A DNA stretch of 64,000 bases from Phragmites australis (lineage: Eukaryota; Streptophyta; Magnoliopsida; Poales; Poaceae). The stretch spans positions 526,001-590,000 of the forward strand of contig NC_084940.1 in assembly GCF_958298935.1 (NCBI RefSeq). The letters are read 5' to 3'. Of this stretch, positions 11,376 to 22,290 are shown one piece after another. The notes under the pieces were generated by a model. The model saw nothing but the letters and a program-made list of their open reading frames with translations. It was not told where the DNA came from and searched no databases. The translations under genes and the position numbers were made by a program. Numbering within the stretch: the stretch's first letter is position 1; each line of letters begins with the position of its first letter.

Positions 11376-13648
11376 ACTATGGGAGTCTCTCCTCGTGGTC
11401 AGAGAAAAAAAAAACTGCTGCTTACAAAAATTATTCATCTATTTCGTGGTCTCTTGCACGCACAGGAACACAGAAAGCCAGCTGCTACATAGCCCTGACT
11501 CAGGCAGGCACCTCATCAGAAGAAGAGAACGACTGAAGAACATAAACTGCGTCGCCAACCCTGATGATCCTTCCATTGCCATTTGCAGACAGCGATTCCT
11601 TGCAGACTAGATTTTGCCCAAAGTACACCTGCAACAATCGATAAAAATGGTGAGTTCGTAATGAGTTAGGCCATTATGAACCTAATTCCTGAGCATGCTG
11701 GAGTAGCAAGGCCACAGATAAGATGCAAGAAATAGTTACCTGGCGTTTATTTTTGTGACTTGGGCGCAGCACTTCATCGGACCGAAATGTCAGTAGGGTT
11801 TCAGTTGGTTCGGTGGTGCTAGGTATCCCATTGTCCTGATTAATTCTAGGCACCTGTATCAGCCCGCACAGAAAGTGAGAAAAATATAAGTTTTCATGTA
11901 TATTGGCTAGCCGAAGTAAACGGTGTACATCATAGTATTTTTTTTGCCGGGTCGGCCGAAAGATTGGCCGACCAAATTTCATTAAGATTGGCCGACCAAA
12001 TTTCATAGTATTAAACTTGTTGGTTTTTATGTTCCATGAAAATTATAGTCACCATGAATTTTGTTGCAATTTCACAAAGGTTACCTTATAAGACGAGAAC
12101 TATATCGTTTGCCAAGTTACTTGCCAATCACAAAACTCAAAAGATAATCTAACTATGCAGGAAATATTTTTTTATTGCACCCTGGGAACTGGGACCATAG
12201 CCTTGTTTGCATAATTTTAAAGCAAAGAAGCAAAAGATTTAAAATATTGAGCAATAATTTAATAAAATATTAGATCATACAGCAAGCTTGTTGAACCACT
12301 GAATTCTCCAAGCAATTACCATGTTTCATTTCAGATACAATTTGCATAATTAACATCACAGCTAGGAGAGTTATAACCACAGTATCACAGCTTGTATTTT
12401 TACCTTGCAACGGCCGCATAACTTCACCCCTAGAAATGTTAGCTTGTTTATCTTTATTGTTTTCCACAGATCCTCTGAGTATGGGTGGCATCGATCCACT
12501 AAAATACTGTCGAAGAAATAAGCTTTGTAAGAAAGTAAGCACATCAATTATAAATGATCAGTGAAAACTCCACTAAGCCACTGTAGTAGCTATCAACCGC
12601 AATAAAATAACCTAACAAAGAAGTTATTCAGAAAATATAAGTGCACAATATGTGCTGCTCACTTTGGTCTGAAGCGGTTCATTGGTATAGGCTCTTTAAG
12701 AATCTCGTTTAGTGCATCTAGTGAGCCCTGCAATTAAACGTGCATTGTCAACTGAAGTTTTGTGTTTTGGCGACATTGCAGAGAGCATTTATCCGGAAAT
12801 CACTGAATAGTATGAACACTACCTGGGAGGCTATCAGAAAAGGGAAGCCATCACTAAACATGGTTTTGTAACCTTGAGAGTAGTCAGGATCGGTCAGTCT
12901 AGTTTCCAACACTGTAAAAAATAGCAAAACAAACATTCTCCATAAGTAACAGTGAAGATCTCATCTAGCAGACTATTCCAAGGAAATGGAAGGTCTCTAA
13001 GACCAGGAAATGAAAGCTTGTACCTTCTTTAAAGCGCACTAGTCGAGTTGGGATCCCAAAGAAAGTGGAGAACCATTCAGCTGCTTCAGCTCCTTCATCA
13101 TATGCAGAGCCAGACCACTCCCACACAGAAATATCATCAACTGTGGCGCGTTCCGCGACAAGAGGGATCTTCAATGGGCCCATTCCGGGTGCTCTGATAA
13201 CTGCAATATGTAGTGGCTCGAATAAAAAGGACGTCTTTAGGAGTGTCCTTGGGAAAATTAGAATGAAATGGCATTACAGTGTACATTTGAGTGCGCCATG
13301 TCTATAGAACAGAAAACAGTTACAGTTACTAGCTACTACTTTCATAGCAAATAGAACAAATATCTTTCCAATATGTGGCTGCTAATACTTATTGACCAGC
13401 AATTATCATTCCTTATGAAATGAGTCTGTGAGAAATGTTTATACACGGCACCAGGACACATGCCATGGAAAACTAGCAGTAGTTCATGTTCGACATTAGC
13501 AAATCAATAGTATCTGCCTTACTGGTAGTCGTAGTCATACGAAGTATTGTACATGCATGGAGATAGAATCAGAGAAGTGAGCTGCAAAGAGATGATGTAA
13601 TGTGATTGAGTAATCCACTAAGTACCCATGTGAGCGTCGGGCGTGGAT

Positions 13649-13653
13649 CGCCA
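13649..13653. repeat. 5-bp target-site duplication CGCCA (left)
   Basis: CGCCA immediately precedes the 5' LTR and is repeated at 18361-18365 after the 3' LTR. Removing the element and one copy restores an open exon 2. Confidence 0.92.
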
Positions 13654-13851
13654 TGTTAGTGCCTCGTGTATAGCTGGCATAGTTTGTTTGCATGGATAGA
13701 TAGCAGCCCGTTCAACCCAACTTCCTGTACTTAGTCTAACGCCCTGTACCGAGTCTTTTGTTCTGGTTGTTACGAGGTTGTAATCTCCTGCTATATATAT
13801 CAATGAGATACGCCACCACGAGTTGTGTGGCTTCCTTCACAAACTCTTTCA
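13654..13851 (+). repeat. 5' LTR of copia element
   Basis: 198 bp, starts TGTTAG and ends TTTCA; 197 of 198 positions match the 3' LTR (T/C difference at the seventh base). Confidence 0.95.
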
Positions 13852-13918
13852 TGGTATCAGAGTGATCTCACGATCCACCTCTCTCGCTTCCGCAACCCTA
13901 CCTCTCCAGCTCTTCCCG

Positions 13919-14764
13919 ATGGCCCAGGACGCCGCCGCCGCTGAAGCAGCCGCCGCGGAGGTCGCTGCAGCCAAGGCAGCTCGTGCCCAACTATGGTCCC
14001 AAGCCGTCGCCGTCCACATCAAGTCTCTTGTTCCCGTCATTCTCGACATCTCCAAGTGCAACTACACCCACTGGCGCACCCTTTTCGAAGTTGCCGTCGG
14101 CAAGTTTGAGTTGTCCTGCCATCTCACAGCAGCTAGCTCTTCTGTGCCGCTCGATGCCGACTGGAAACGGATGGACTACACCGTCCTCTCCTGGATCTAC
14201 GGCTCTATCTCCCAGGAGATACTCGGCATCGTCATGGCCCCCGGCGGCACTGCCGCCTCTATGTGGCAGTCCATCGAGAACCTCTTCCGCGACAACAAGA
14301 CCACAAGGGCCATCCATCTGCAGGCCGAATTCTCCAACCTGGTGCAAGGCGATCTCTCCGCCACCGAGTTCTGCCACAAGCTGAAGACGTTGTCCGACGC
14401 CCTCCGGGACGTCGACCAACCCGTGATCGATCAAACGCTCGTTCTCACAATGATCAAGGGCATGAACCCCAAGCACAAGCACCTCTCGGCTCTCCTGCCC
14501 ATGATGTCGCCGTTCCCTTCTTTCATCCAGGCGCGGTCGCTCCTCCTCCTCGACGAGCTGAACGACGACGCTGGCGATCCGGTGGCCAAGGCCACCGCGC
14601 TCGTCGCCGACCCCCGCCCCACGCCGGCACCAGCCACATACAACGGGGGTGGCTCTCGTGGCAACGGCAACGGCAACTACGGCAAAAAGGGCAAGGGCAA
14701 GGGCAAACAAGGTGGCAACAAGGGCTTCAACACCAACTCCAGCCCGTTGCCTCTCCCAGCCTAG
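13919..14764 (+). pseudogene. copia gag region
   Basis: The frame starts MAQDAAAAEAAA and has the retrotransposon gag core (NYTHWRTLFEVAVGKF, LDADWKRMDYTVLSWI, MWQSIENLFRDNKTTRAI, LQAEFSNL). The C-terminal part is a Gly/Lys-rich basic run; I see no CCHC zinc knuckle, which most copia gag proteins have. The frame ends at TAG 14762-14764, but the same frame stays open beyond it into protease, suggesting CAG to TAG mutation. An upstream in-frame ATG exists at 13823 inside the LTR; the ATG at 13919 fits better. Confidence 0.8.
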
Positions 14765-17700
14765 CCACACTGGAACCCGTGGACCGGCCAGATCCAACTC
14801 TGGCCCACCGCCGGTCTCCTTGGGTCACGCCCCGGCGCTGCTCCCCGTCCTGCTCCACCCCAAGCTTACCTGGGAGTGCATCAACCCATGCAGTCCATGT
14901 CATACAGCCTCCCACCTTCGGCTGGTTTGCCCATGCATGCCATGCAGCACCAGCCGCCCATGGACTTCGCTGCCTCTTCCAACGTCGGCGCTCCGCCTAC
15001 TCCAACCTGGGACACCACCAGCATCGCCAACTCGCTCAACGCCATGACGCTGCAGCAGCCGTCCGACCAGTGGTACATGGACACCGGCGCCACCGCACAC
15101 ATGTCATCCGGCTCCGATAATATATCCATCTCTGACAAATCTCCTCCTCACTCTCGGATTATTGTCGGTAATGGTGCTTCTCTTCCCGTCACTGCCACTG
15201 GTTCCCACAAAATCTCCACTCCTTCTCGACCTCTACACCTTCACAACATCTTGGTCACTCCTCAAATCATCAAGAACCTCATCTCAGTCTGACAATTCGT
15301 AACCGATAATAGTTGCTCTGTTGAATTTGACAAATACGGTTTCTCTGTGAAGGACTTCCTGACCAAGGTTCCACTCCTACGGTGCAATAGCCGCCGCGGC
15401 GAACTCTACCCGCTCCTGCCTGCGCCCATCTCCTGGACACCACCACCGCAAGCTCTCGCCGCCGCTGCCACCACCGACCCCGTCATCTGGCATCGTCGCC
15501 TTGGACATCCCGGACATCACACGCAACAACGCCTAGCTGGCTGCTCCATTATTTCCTGCAATTTGAATAAAGACAGCACCCTGTGTCATGCTTGTCAATT
15601 AGGGCGACATGTTCGCCTCCCATTTTCTTTGTCTTCCTCCAAGAGTACTGTTCCTTTTGAAATAATCCATTGTGATGTCTGGACCTCCCCAATTTCGAGT
15701 GTTTCTGGTCTTAAGTATTATCTTCTTCTTTTGGACGATTTCACTCATCACCTATGGACGTTTCCTCTACGATTAAAATCCGAAGTCTTTCAAATCCTTT
15801 CCAATTTTCACTCGCTCGTACGCACCCAGTTCTCTACTGTCCTGCGTGCCATTCAGTGTGACAATGGCAGGGAATTTGATAACACACCCATGCGCCAATT
15901 TGCTGCCACTCACGGCATTCAACTTCGATTCTCCTGCCCCTACACTTCCCAGCAAAACGGCAAGGCCGAACGGATGATACGTACTACCAACAACGTCGTC
16001 CGCTCCCTTCTGTTCCAAGCACATCTACCTCCAAGCTTTTGGGTCGAAGCCCTCTCCACAGCCACACATGTCCTAAACATACTTCCAACCAAAACCCTTC
16101 CCCAGGGAACACCGCATGAAGCTTTATACAAAAGACCACCATCCTACACCCACCTAAGAGTTTTCGGTTGCTTATGTTACCCGAACCTCACCTCCACAGC
16201 ACCACATAAACTTTCTCCCCGTTCGACGGCTTGCATCTTCCTCGGCTACCCGTCCAACCACCGTGGCTACCGCTGCATGGATCTCTCCTCTCGCCGCATA
16301 ATCATCTCTCGTCACGTTATTTTCGACGAAAATATGTTCCCCTTTGCAGCTACCACCACTGCGTCACCTGATGATACATACGAGTTTCTCGATCCCCCAG
16401 CAGTCCCTGCATTACCGCCGGTCGCCCCCTCGCCACCATCAGCTGTCGTTCGACCAATTGCTCCGGTTGCACCAAACACCACTGCTGCGCCAACCGCTGC
16501 TCCTACTGCTGCACCACTACAGAACATTCGCATCCACACTCGTTCTCACTCCGGCATTCACTGTGGCCCGCGCGAGCGGCTTAATCTCCATGCCTCTGCC
16601 ACCACTATTTTGTCCCCCATTCCCAAGTCTGTTCGATCAGCCCTGAATGATCCCAATTGGCACGCAACCATGGTAGAGGAATTCCAGGCTCTCTCATCCA
16701 ACAACACTTGGGAACTGGTCTCCCCTCCACCCCGAGCTAATATTATCACCGGGAAATGGGTTTTTAAACACAAACTCCACCCGGATGGTTCTCTTGAACG
16801 TTATAAAGCGCGGTGGGTCCTCCGCGGTTTCTCCCAACAGGCCGGTGTTGATTTTGGCGAAATTTTTAGCCCTGTCATCAAACCAGCAACTATTCGAGTT
16901 GTTCTCTCTCTAGCCTTGACATTCAAATGGCCAGTACACCAACTCGACGTAAAAAATGCCTTTCTCCATGGCAATCTCTCCGAAACAGTCTACTGTCGCC
17001 AACCTACTGGATTCGTCGACACCAAGCGCCCCGATGCCGTATGTCGTCTGAACCGTTCTCTCTACGGTCTCAAACAGGCCCCCAGAGCCTAGTTCCAGCG
17101 CTTTACAACACATGTTCTTCGTCTTGGTTTCACGGCGTCAAAGTCGGACTCTTCGTTGTTCATCTTCCGGAGTCCACTCGGCACTGCGTACCTTCTTCTC
17201 TACGTCGATGACATCATATTGACAGCTTCAAGCAACTCGCTACTGCAACACATCATCGCGGCCCTCAGCTCGGAGTTCTCCATGAAGGACTTGGGCCCTC
17301 TACACCACTTCCTCGGCGTCCAGATTCATAGCAGCGGCGATACAATGCTCCTACATCAGGCACAATATGCTGCCGATCTCCTTGATCGCGCTGGCATGTC
17401 GTCATGCAAGGCATGCTCCACTCCAGTCGACAACTCGCCCAAGTTGTCTTCCACCGCCGGCGCCGCCGTTGCAGACCCGACGGCATACCGCAGCATGGCA
17501 GGAGCACTTCAGTACCTAACGTTCACACGGCCGGACATCGCATATGCAGTGCAACAAATATGCCTACACATGCATGACCCGCGTGAAGGACACCTGAACC
17601 TGGTAAAACGAGTTCTTCGTTATATCAAAGGTACACTTCGCCATGGAATCCTCCTGTCCGCTTCGTCACCGCATGAGCTCACAGCTTACTCGGACGCCGA

Positions 17701-18182
17701 CTAGGCCGGGTGCCCCGACACACGACGATCGACGTCGGGCTACTGTGTGTTTCTCGGATCCAACCTAGTGTCATGGTCCGCAAAACGCCAGCCCACCGTC
17801 TCCCGGTCAAGCGCCGAAGCTGAATATCGCGCCGTCGCCAACGCCGTCGCTGAAACAAGCTGGACTCGACAACTCCTCAGCGAGCTGCATCAACCACTTC
17901 AACGAGCTACAGCCATCTTCTGCGACAACATCTCTGCCATCTACATGTCAGCTAATCCCGTACAACATCAGCGCACAAAACACATCGAACTCGACCTGCA
18001 TTTTGTTCGTGAGCGTGTTGCATTGGGCAAGTACGAGTTCTTCACGTGCCATCGTCCTCTCAGTTCGCCGACGTATTCGCTAAAGGGCTGCCGTCGTCGC
18101 TCTTCCTCGACTTCAGATCCAGCCTCAACGTCCGTGAACTCCCGGGTGAGACTGCGGGGGTGTGTTAGCGCCTCGTGTATAG
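14765..18182 (+). pseudogene. copia pol region: protease, integrase, reverse transcriptase, RNase H
   Basis: Same frame as gag. Protease WYMDTGATAHM is near 15071. The GAG-pre-integrase HRRLGHP and CHACQLGRH region is at 15480-15610, and the integrase core (CDVW, QCDNGREF, YTSQQNGKAERM) at 15660-16010. RT has KWVFKHKLHPDG, QLDVKNAFLHG and YVDDI (about 17203). RNase H has YSDAD and [11 protein letters not shown]. Stops at 15290, 17090 and 17702, and a frameshift near 18030, break it. At 17090 and 17702 the family residue is Trp, and at 15290 Arg. Not translatable as one polyprotein. Confidence 0.88.
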
Positions 18183-18360
18183 CTGGCATAGTTTGTTTGC
18201 ATGGATAGATAGCAGCCCGTTCAACCCAACTTCCTGTACTTAGTCTAACGCCCTGTACCGAGTCTTTTGTTCTGGTTGTTACGAGGTTGTAATCTCCTGC
18301 TATATATATCAATGAGATACGCCACCACGAGTTGTGTGGCTTCCTTCACAAACTCTTTCA
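18163..18360 (+). repeat. 3' LTR of copia element
   Basis: Identical to the 5' LTR except one base; followed by the CGCCA duplication at 18361-18365. Confidence 0.95.
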
Positions 18361-18741
18361 CGCCAGTCCTCGGCGAAGGCCTCCGGCGGCATCTCCACCT
18401 CGACCAGCGCGAGCCTGGGCTCGACCCTCTGGGTGTAGGCCCTCCCTTTGGAGTTCACCACCATCCACTGTCGATCCCACCTGAACCCTGCACGCCAAGA
18501 TCGAGAGAGTGTGGTATGGAGAACACCGCATCGTGAGAAAGAAGGCATTTTTTTCCCGAGGAAACAAATGCCAGTATAGCAGAGGTAAGGTACCGGTGGC
18601 GGTGATTGGGGCCTGGGGCACGGAGATGCCCTTGCATGACTTAATGGGGTAGATGAAGATGGACTTCACCACCGCCGCCGGCTCCGGCGACTCCCCGCCG
18701 CCGAGGAGGAGGGAGGAGAGGAGTGAGGCGGCCTTCTCCAT

Positions 18742-19815
18742 TGGGTGGCAGCCGCGGAGTACTGCTAATTTCTGCTAAGTGAAGTGCACAGAGCGAAGGC
18801 AGTTCCAGTGGAGCTGAAAGCCTGACAGATCCTACAAGATTCTTGGCTCGGTGCCGTCTTGTGCTGTGCCTGTATTTTGTGCTTGTCTACTACTCCATCG
18901 TCTAGGCAAACTGAGTGAGTTTAATGAACAAGGAACCCGTGCGTCACAGTGCCAATGATTGTGATTTCGAAGTCAAGAAAGAAAGTATTATGATTTCTGA
19001 CGAGTCGAGATTGTCTTTCGCTTTCACCGTGACGCGTCCGTACACCGTCCAAAGTTGGTCGTCCAAAATATCCAATCACGACGGTAGATGGCGACCGGCA
19101 GCCTGATACTCTGATCCCTTGAAATGTGTGGTGGCCGTTCATTTTTGGTTTCCCTTATCTCTTCTCGTAAGATAATTTTAAGGTAAGCAGATAAAACTGA
19201 CATCAGATTACAACTTAGCACATCGTAAGCTGCTAAGCACATCGGCTAGCAAGATGGCAGTGAAGAATTATCGTCATAGTTTCTAAGCTGATTCACCTTG
19301 AACTTGTGCTTCGCCGACGCCAGTAAAGATTCACGATAGATACTGCTTCATGATCTGGTTCGTCTGGATGGAATGAAAACGAGTGCCTGAATTTCTCCGA
19401 GGAAACAAAAATGTGTGAACTCTTGTCAGACAAGTTCACTTGCAAACCGCACACATGCATGTAATCTGTTGGATATATACACAGCTGTTGCTACAAAAAA
19501 ACAATCATCAATCCAAGCTACGCAGCTACGCAATCATCAATCAGGATAGAGAACGAATCTGTTCGACATATACACGACTAGAAGCATGATCATCGTGCAA
19601 GTCGGGACGGAGGGTATTGGAGCAAGAGGTCTTCCTCTTTCCTGCAAGCAAAACAAATGTATTAACGACAGTGTGTTCGGCATCTTGAGAACGCACTATT
19701 TCGTTCATTCCCAGTATGCAGCTACGCACACCAGCACAGCAATCTCATCACATGAACAGAGGAGAACCTCCGAACAACGTGTGCGTAAGAAGGTTGTGAA
19801 ATTTGCAGTAGCTAC
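18742..19815. other. Intergenic: mARC copy B 5' flank and ALIS 3' flank
   Basis: 18742-18900 probably holds the mARC promoter and 5' UTR. 19230-19490 matches 10985-11213 (end of the duplication unit). 19500-19815 is flank of ALIS and may hold an additional terminal ALIS exon (see that gene). Confidence 0.45.
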
Positions 19816-22290
19816 TCACAATGGAAAGACGGCGCAGACCAGCGTCAGGAGCAGCGCCAGCAGGAGGCAGGCCATGCCGACGATCACGTAGGCGCGGCCG
19901 AGGAAGCTGTTCTTGCCTCCCAGCACGCCGGCGGTGGACAGCACCAGCGCCTTCTTCCCGCCGAAGCTGTACGAGTTGTAGTTGTTCTGCGTCGTCACTG
20001 TTATCAGCTCGTCGGCCTGGAGGTCCACCTCGATCCTTCCGTACAGCTTCCGGAACGTTGGGAGCGCCGCGGTTCGCATCCAGACGATCAGATCTTCCTG
20101 CTTACTCAGCTGTTCAAGTTGCAATACAAAGGTAAGTAACCGAAACTCTTTTGACATACTATGTTTCACAAAAGAAAATCTTTTGGCACACTGAAGATAA
20201 AACTAGGCCTGAAACTTGAAACATTGAGTAGCAACTATTTTGCTTAGTATATGGCTCCTTTCCGACAGACCATCAAAGATCGGATAGCCTATCGTTCCAG
20301 TAACAATGTCCACAAAACTTACAGGTTTGCTTGGATCAAGCCTGCCACCACCAATCAGAGTCCCATTCTGAAAGTTCTTTGGATACACATGCTTACCAAA
20401 TATGTGCTCCCTTTCACTCCTCCATGAAATACCCTTCTTGTTCACCATTAGCATCTCATTGCCACGAGCGAAGCTGTATGTGTCATTGAACAGGCTCCAT
20501 GCTACGAGTCCGCAGGGGACAATGGGGTTCCCACTTTCAGTAGCTTCAGGTTTGCAAGACTTTGTGTCGCTGACCATCTTAGGGTCTCTCAGCTGGTTAT
20601 TGCTACGGCTCTTCACATACCTGCGTTTCCAATATATCTTCAGTTCAGAGTAGTTTAGCTTTGTGGAAATTGGTGTGTAAAAATAGCAGCCACAATTCTA
20701 CCTTCTGTGGTTCTGGTAGAACTTATCAAGCTGATAATATATGTAGATTGGCTTCTTCATATCCTTAGGGATCTACAAAGAAAAAGGAAACCTTCATCGT
20801 ACCAAACCTTTTCTCCTTTTACGTCTAGATGAGAACTGTTTTACCTTGAGAATCCTTGTGCAGGTCTTATCTATCGAAGGATTTTGGATATAAGCAACTT
20901 TGTTGTGAAGCATGTTTCCTGGTACACATATAGTTTCGTATTGATCAACCACTTCAATGACCTATATGAAAGCAGACGGTCATTACAAACTTAGGTTCCA
21001 ACTTTCAAGAAAAAAAAGGTTCAGTACTAGATTATATATGATGCGATCCCAACTTAGTCATACCTTATTTGACGCTGCGATGCAAGCAAGGCCTATCGGA
21101 ATAAAAATTAAGCCCACAAACACAAGTACAGGAATAGCCTGATTGCCCAAAGTTTCAGAGAGCCATCACATATTGAATTTCTGAACCATACTCGTGTTAC
21201 AGAAAAGCTGAAATAATGAGGAATGAGCAAACAATTGAACTCACAGTCTGGGGTGTGAGTATAGGCTTGCATGCTTGAAGCTGTTGCTGAGTAAATCGGT
21301 GATCTTCAAATTCAACAGAAGAGGCACAAATTAGTACTTGTTTCGAATATAAAACACAAAGATAACTCTAAAAATAGGAAACAAACAAAGGTAGCTTTTT
21401 CAATTTGCAGGACATCAACAAACTTATACTGGTTGATGCTATATTCAAGTCACATGTTGATAATCTGTATGAAACAAGATAGGCTTCTACATTCTAATAA
21501 TAGGAGCAAACATCTCGGGCCTGTAAGTTCATCAGCCTAGCAATATCATACTAATATTTTCTTCACAATTCTGCAAGCCTACCGCAACTTGCTTCGTTCT
21601 TGTTCTTGTTGTTGTTGTCTGCAAGCCTTTGCAAATAATAATAAAAAATTGCAAAAGCTATTCCAGATATCATGAATGTTACAATGAAAATCCACATAGA
21701 AACAGCTCAAGATCCAAATTAGACTATGTACAAAACAAGATAGGCTTTTACATTCTAATAACAGGAGCAAACATTTCAGGCCTCTTTGGAGCTCTCTTGT
21801 ATAGCACCTTTTTTGCTTCTTCTTCTTTGGACCTTGCCTCTTTGGAGGCTTTCTACAGTTTCGTTTCCTTATTTTATATATATATATTACCACAGTAGGG
21901 GCTTCCCCTACTGTTTTCCCAAAAAAAAAACATTTCAGGCCTGTAAATTCATCAGCCTAGCAACATCTTACTAAGATTTTCTTCACAGTTTTGCAAAAAA
22001 TTTTGCAAAAAAAGAAAAAAATGCAAAATCCATTCCAGAGTCCAGACATCGTACATGCTATACTGAAAAATCCATATCGAACAGCTCAAGATCCAAAGTA
22101 CACAAAGGGCAATACTTCTAGAAATCAAGTATTGCAGTTGACTAAAATAATTAAGGTAAGAGAAAAAAAGAAATTAAAAAACGGTTTCTTTGACTGAAGA
22201 AAGATTACACTGAGGCCTGTTGCGCTTCTTCATGGCGCTTGCCAAGCCATCCTGGATGGAGCTTGGTCCAGCTGAATCAATCGGAGGCAT
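19816..22290 (-). CDS. ALIS: ALIS / CDC50 (LEM3) family beta-subunit of P4-ATPase lipid flippases
   Basis: Seven exons in order: 22209-22290, 21245-21303, 21064-21138, 20845-20961, 20702-20772, 20323-20620, 19816-20109. Phases all match and give 331 aa. The start MPPIDSAGPSS precedes the family segment FTQQQLQACKPILTP. TM1 is in exon 3 (VLVFVGLIFIPIGLACIAAS). The lumenal domain has NKVAYIQNPS, PIYIYYQLDKFYQNHRRYVK, PIVPCGLVAWSLFNDTY and DLIVWMRTAALPTFRKLYG; TM2 is near the C-terminus (VIVGMACLLLALLLTLVC). The subunit escorts and supports ALA flippases in the ER, Golgi and post-Golgi membranes. The usual C-terminal PRRLGDPSYLSW motif is missing. The TGA overlaps a GTGAGT donor, so splicing to a further exon near 19560-19645 is possible. 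The exon 1/2 junction is the least certain. Confidence 0.9.
21472..21722. repeat. Tandem duplication in ALIS intron 1, unit 1
   Basis: About 250 bp similar to 21731-22100 (shared blocks include ACAAGATAGGCTT, CATTCTAATAA and AACAGCTCAAGATCCAAA). It contains a short TTGTT-rich insertion absent from the other unit. Confidence 0.7.
21731..22100. repeat. Tandem duplication in ALIS intron 1, unit 2 (holds a LINE tail)
   Basis: Partner of 21472-21722, lengthened by the insertion at 21784-21929. Confidence 0.7.
21784..21929 (+). mobile_element. Severely 5'-truncated LINE-like insertion
   Basis: The 146-bp insert ends in TACTGTTTTCCC followed by a poly-A run and is flanked by ACATTTCAGGCCT at 21771-21783 and 21930-21942. 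The GGGGCTTCCCCTACTG tail resembles 3' ends of grass L1-type LINEs (from memory). It interrupts unit 2, and unit 1 shows the empty site. Confidence 0.75.

Larger units (their letters stand above)
13654..18360 (+). mobile_element. Ty1/copia LTR retrotransposon, 4707 bp, coding region inactivated
   Basis: 198-bp LTRs at 13654-13851 and 18163-18360 differ at one site I can see. A PBS-like TGGTATCAGAG (initiator tRNA-Met complement type) starts at 13852, and a G-rich polypurine tract precedes 18163. One frame carries gag, protease, integrase, RT and RNase H in copia order. It is interrupted by TAG 14762-14764, TGA 15290-15292, TAG 17090-17092 and TAG 17702-17704, plus a 1-bp loss near 18030. The short LTRs, compact size and gene-proximal insertion suggest an Ale-like lineage, but that is inference. 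Orientation is opposite to the disrupted mARC gene. Confidence 0.95.
11500..18741 (-). pseudogene. MOSC/mARC-like molybdoenzyme copy B, split by a copia insertion in exon 2
   Basis: Exons in transcription order: 18594-18741, 2a 18366-18487, 2b 13626-13653, 13024-13200, 12823-12911, 12663-12727, 12404-12506, 11740-11853, 11500-11628. With the element and one 5-bp TSD removed, all phases agree and the frame is 324 aa with no stop. Landmarks: N-terminal barrel (VKSIFIYPIKSC, GFRWDRQWMVV), WEWSGSAYDEG, MFSDGFPFLIASQ and KLCGRCK, the last holding the cysteine expected to ligand molybdenum. The family binds Moco and reduces N-hydroxylated compounds or nitrite at mitochondrial or ER membranes; the plant role is poorly known. 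Apart from the insertion I see no lesion, so loss is very recent. The insertion lies between TGG and the ATCCACGCC of exon 2. Confidence 0.88.
11415..19490. repeat. Tandem segmental duplication, unit B (enlarged by a copia insertion)
   Basis: Direct-orientation partner of 8105-11213. It contains the full-length mARC copy B and, beyond its exon 1, sequence at 19230-19490 matching 10985-11213. The 4.7 kb copia element at 13654-18360 accounts for most of the size difference. Confidence 0.75.

Noticed and set aside
13991..14797. 268-codon minus-strand frame across copia gag
   Set aside because: GC-rich antisense shadow of gag; no family signature and the sense frame is clearly gag.
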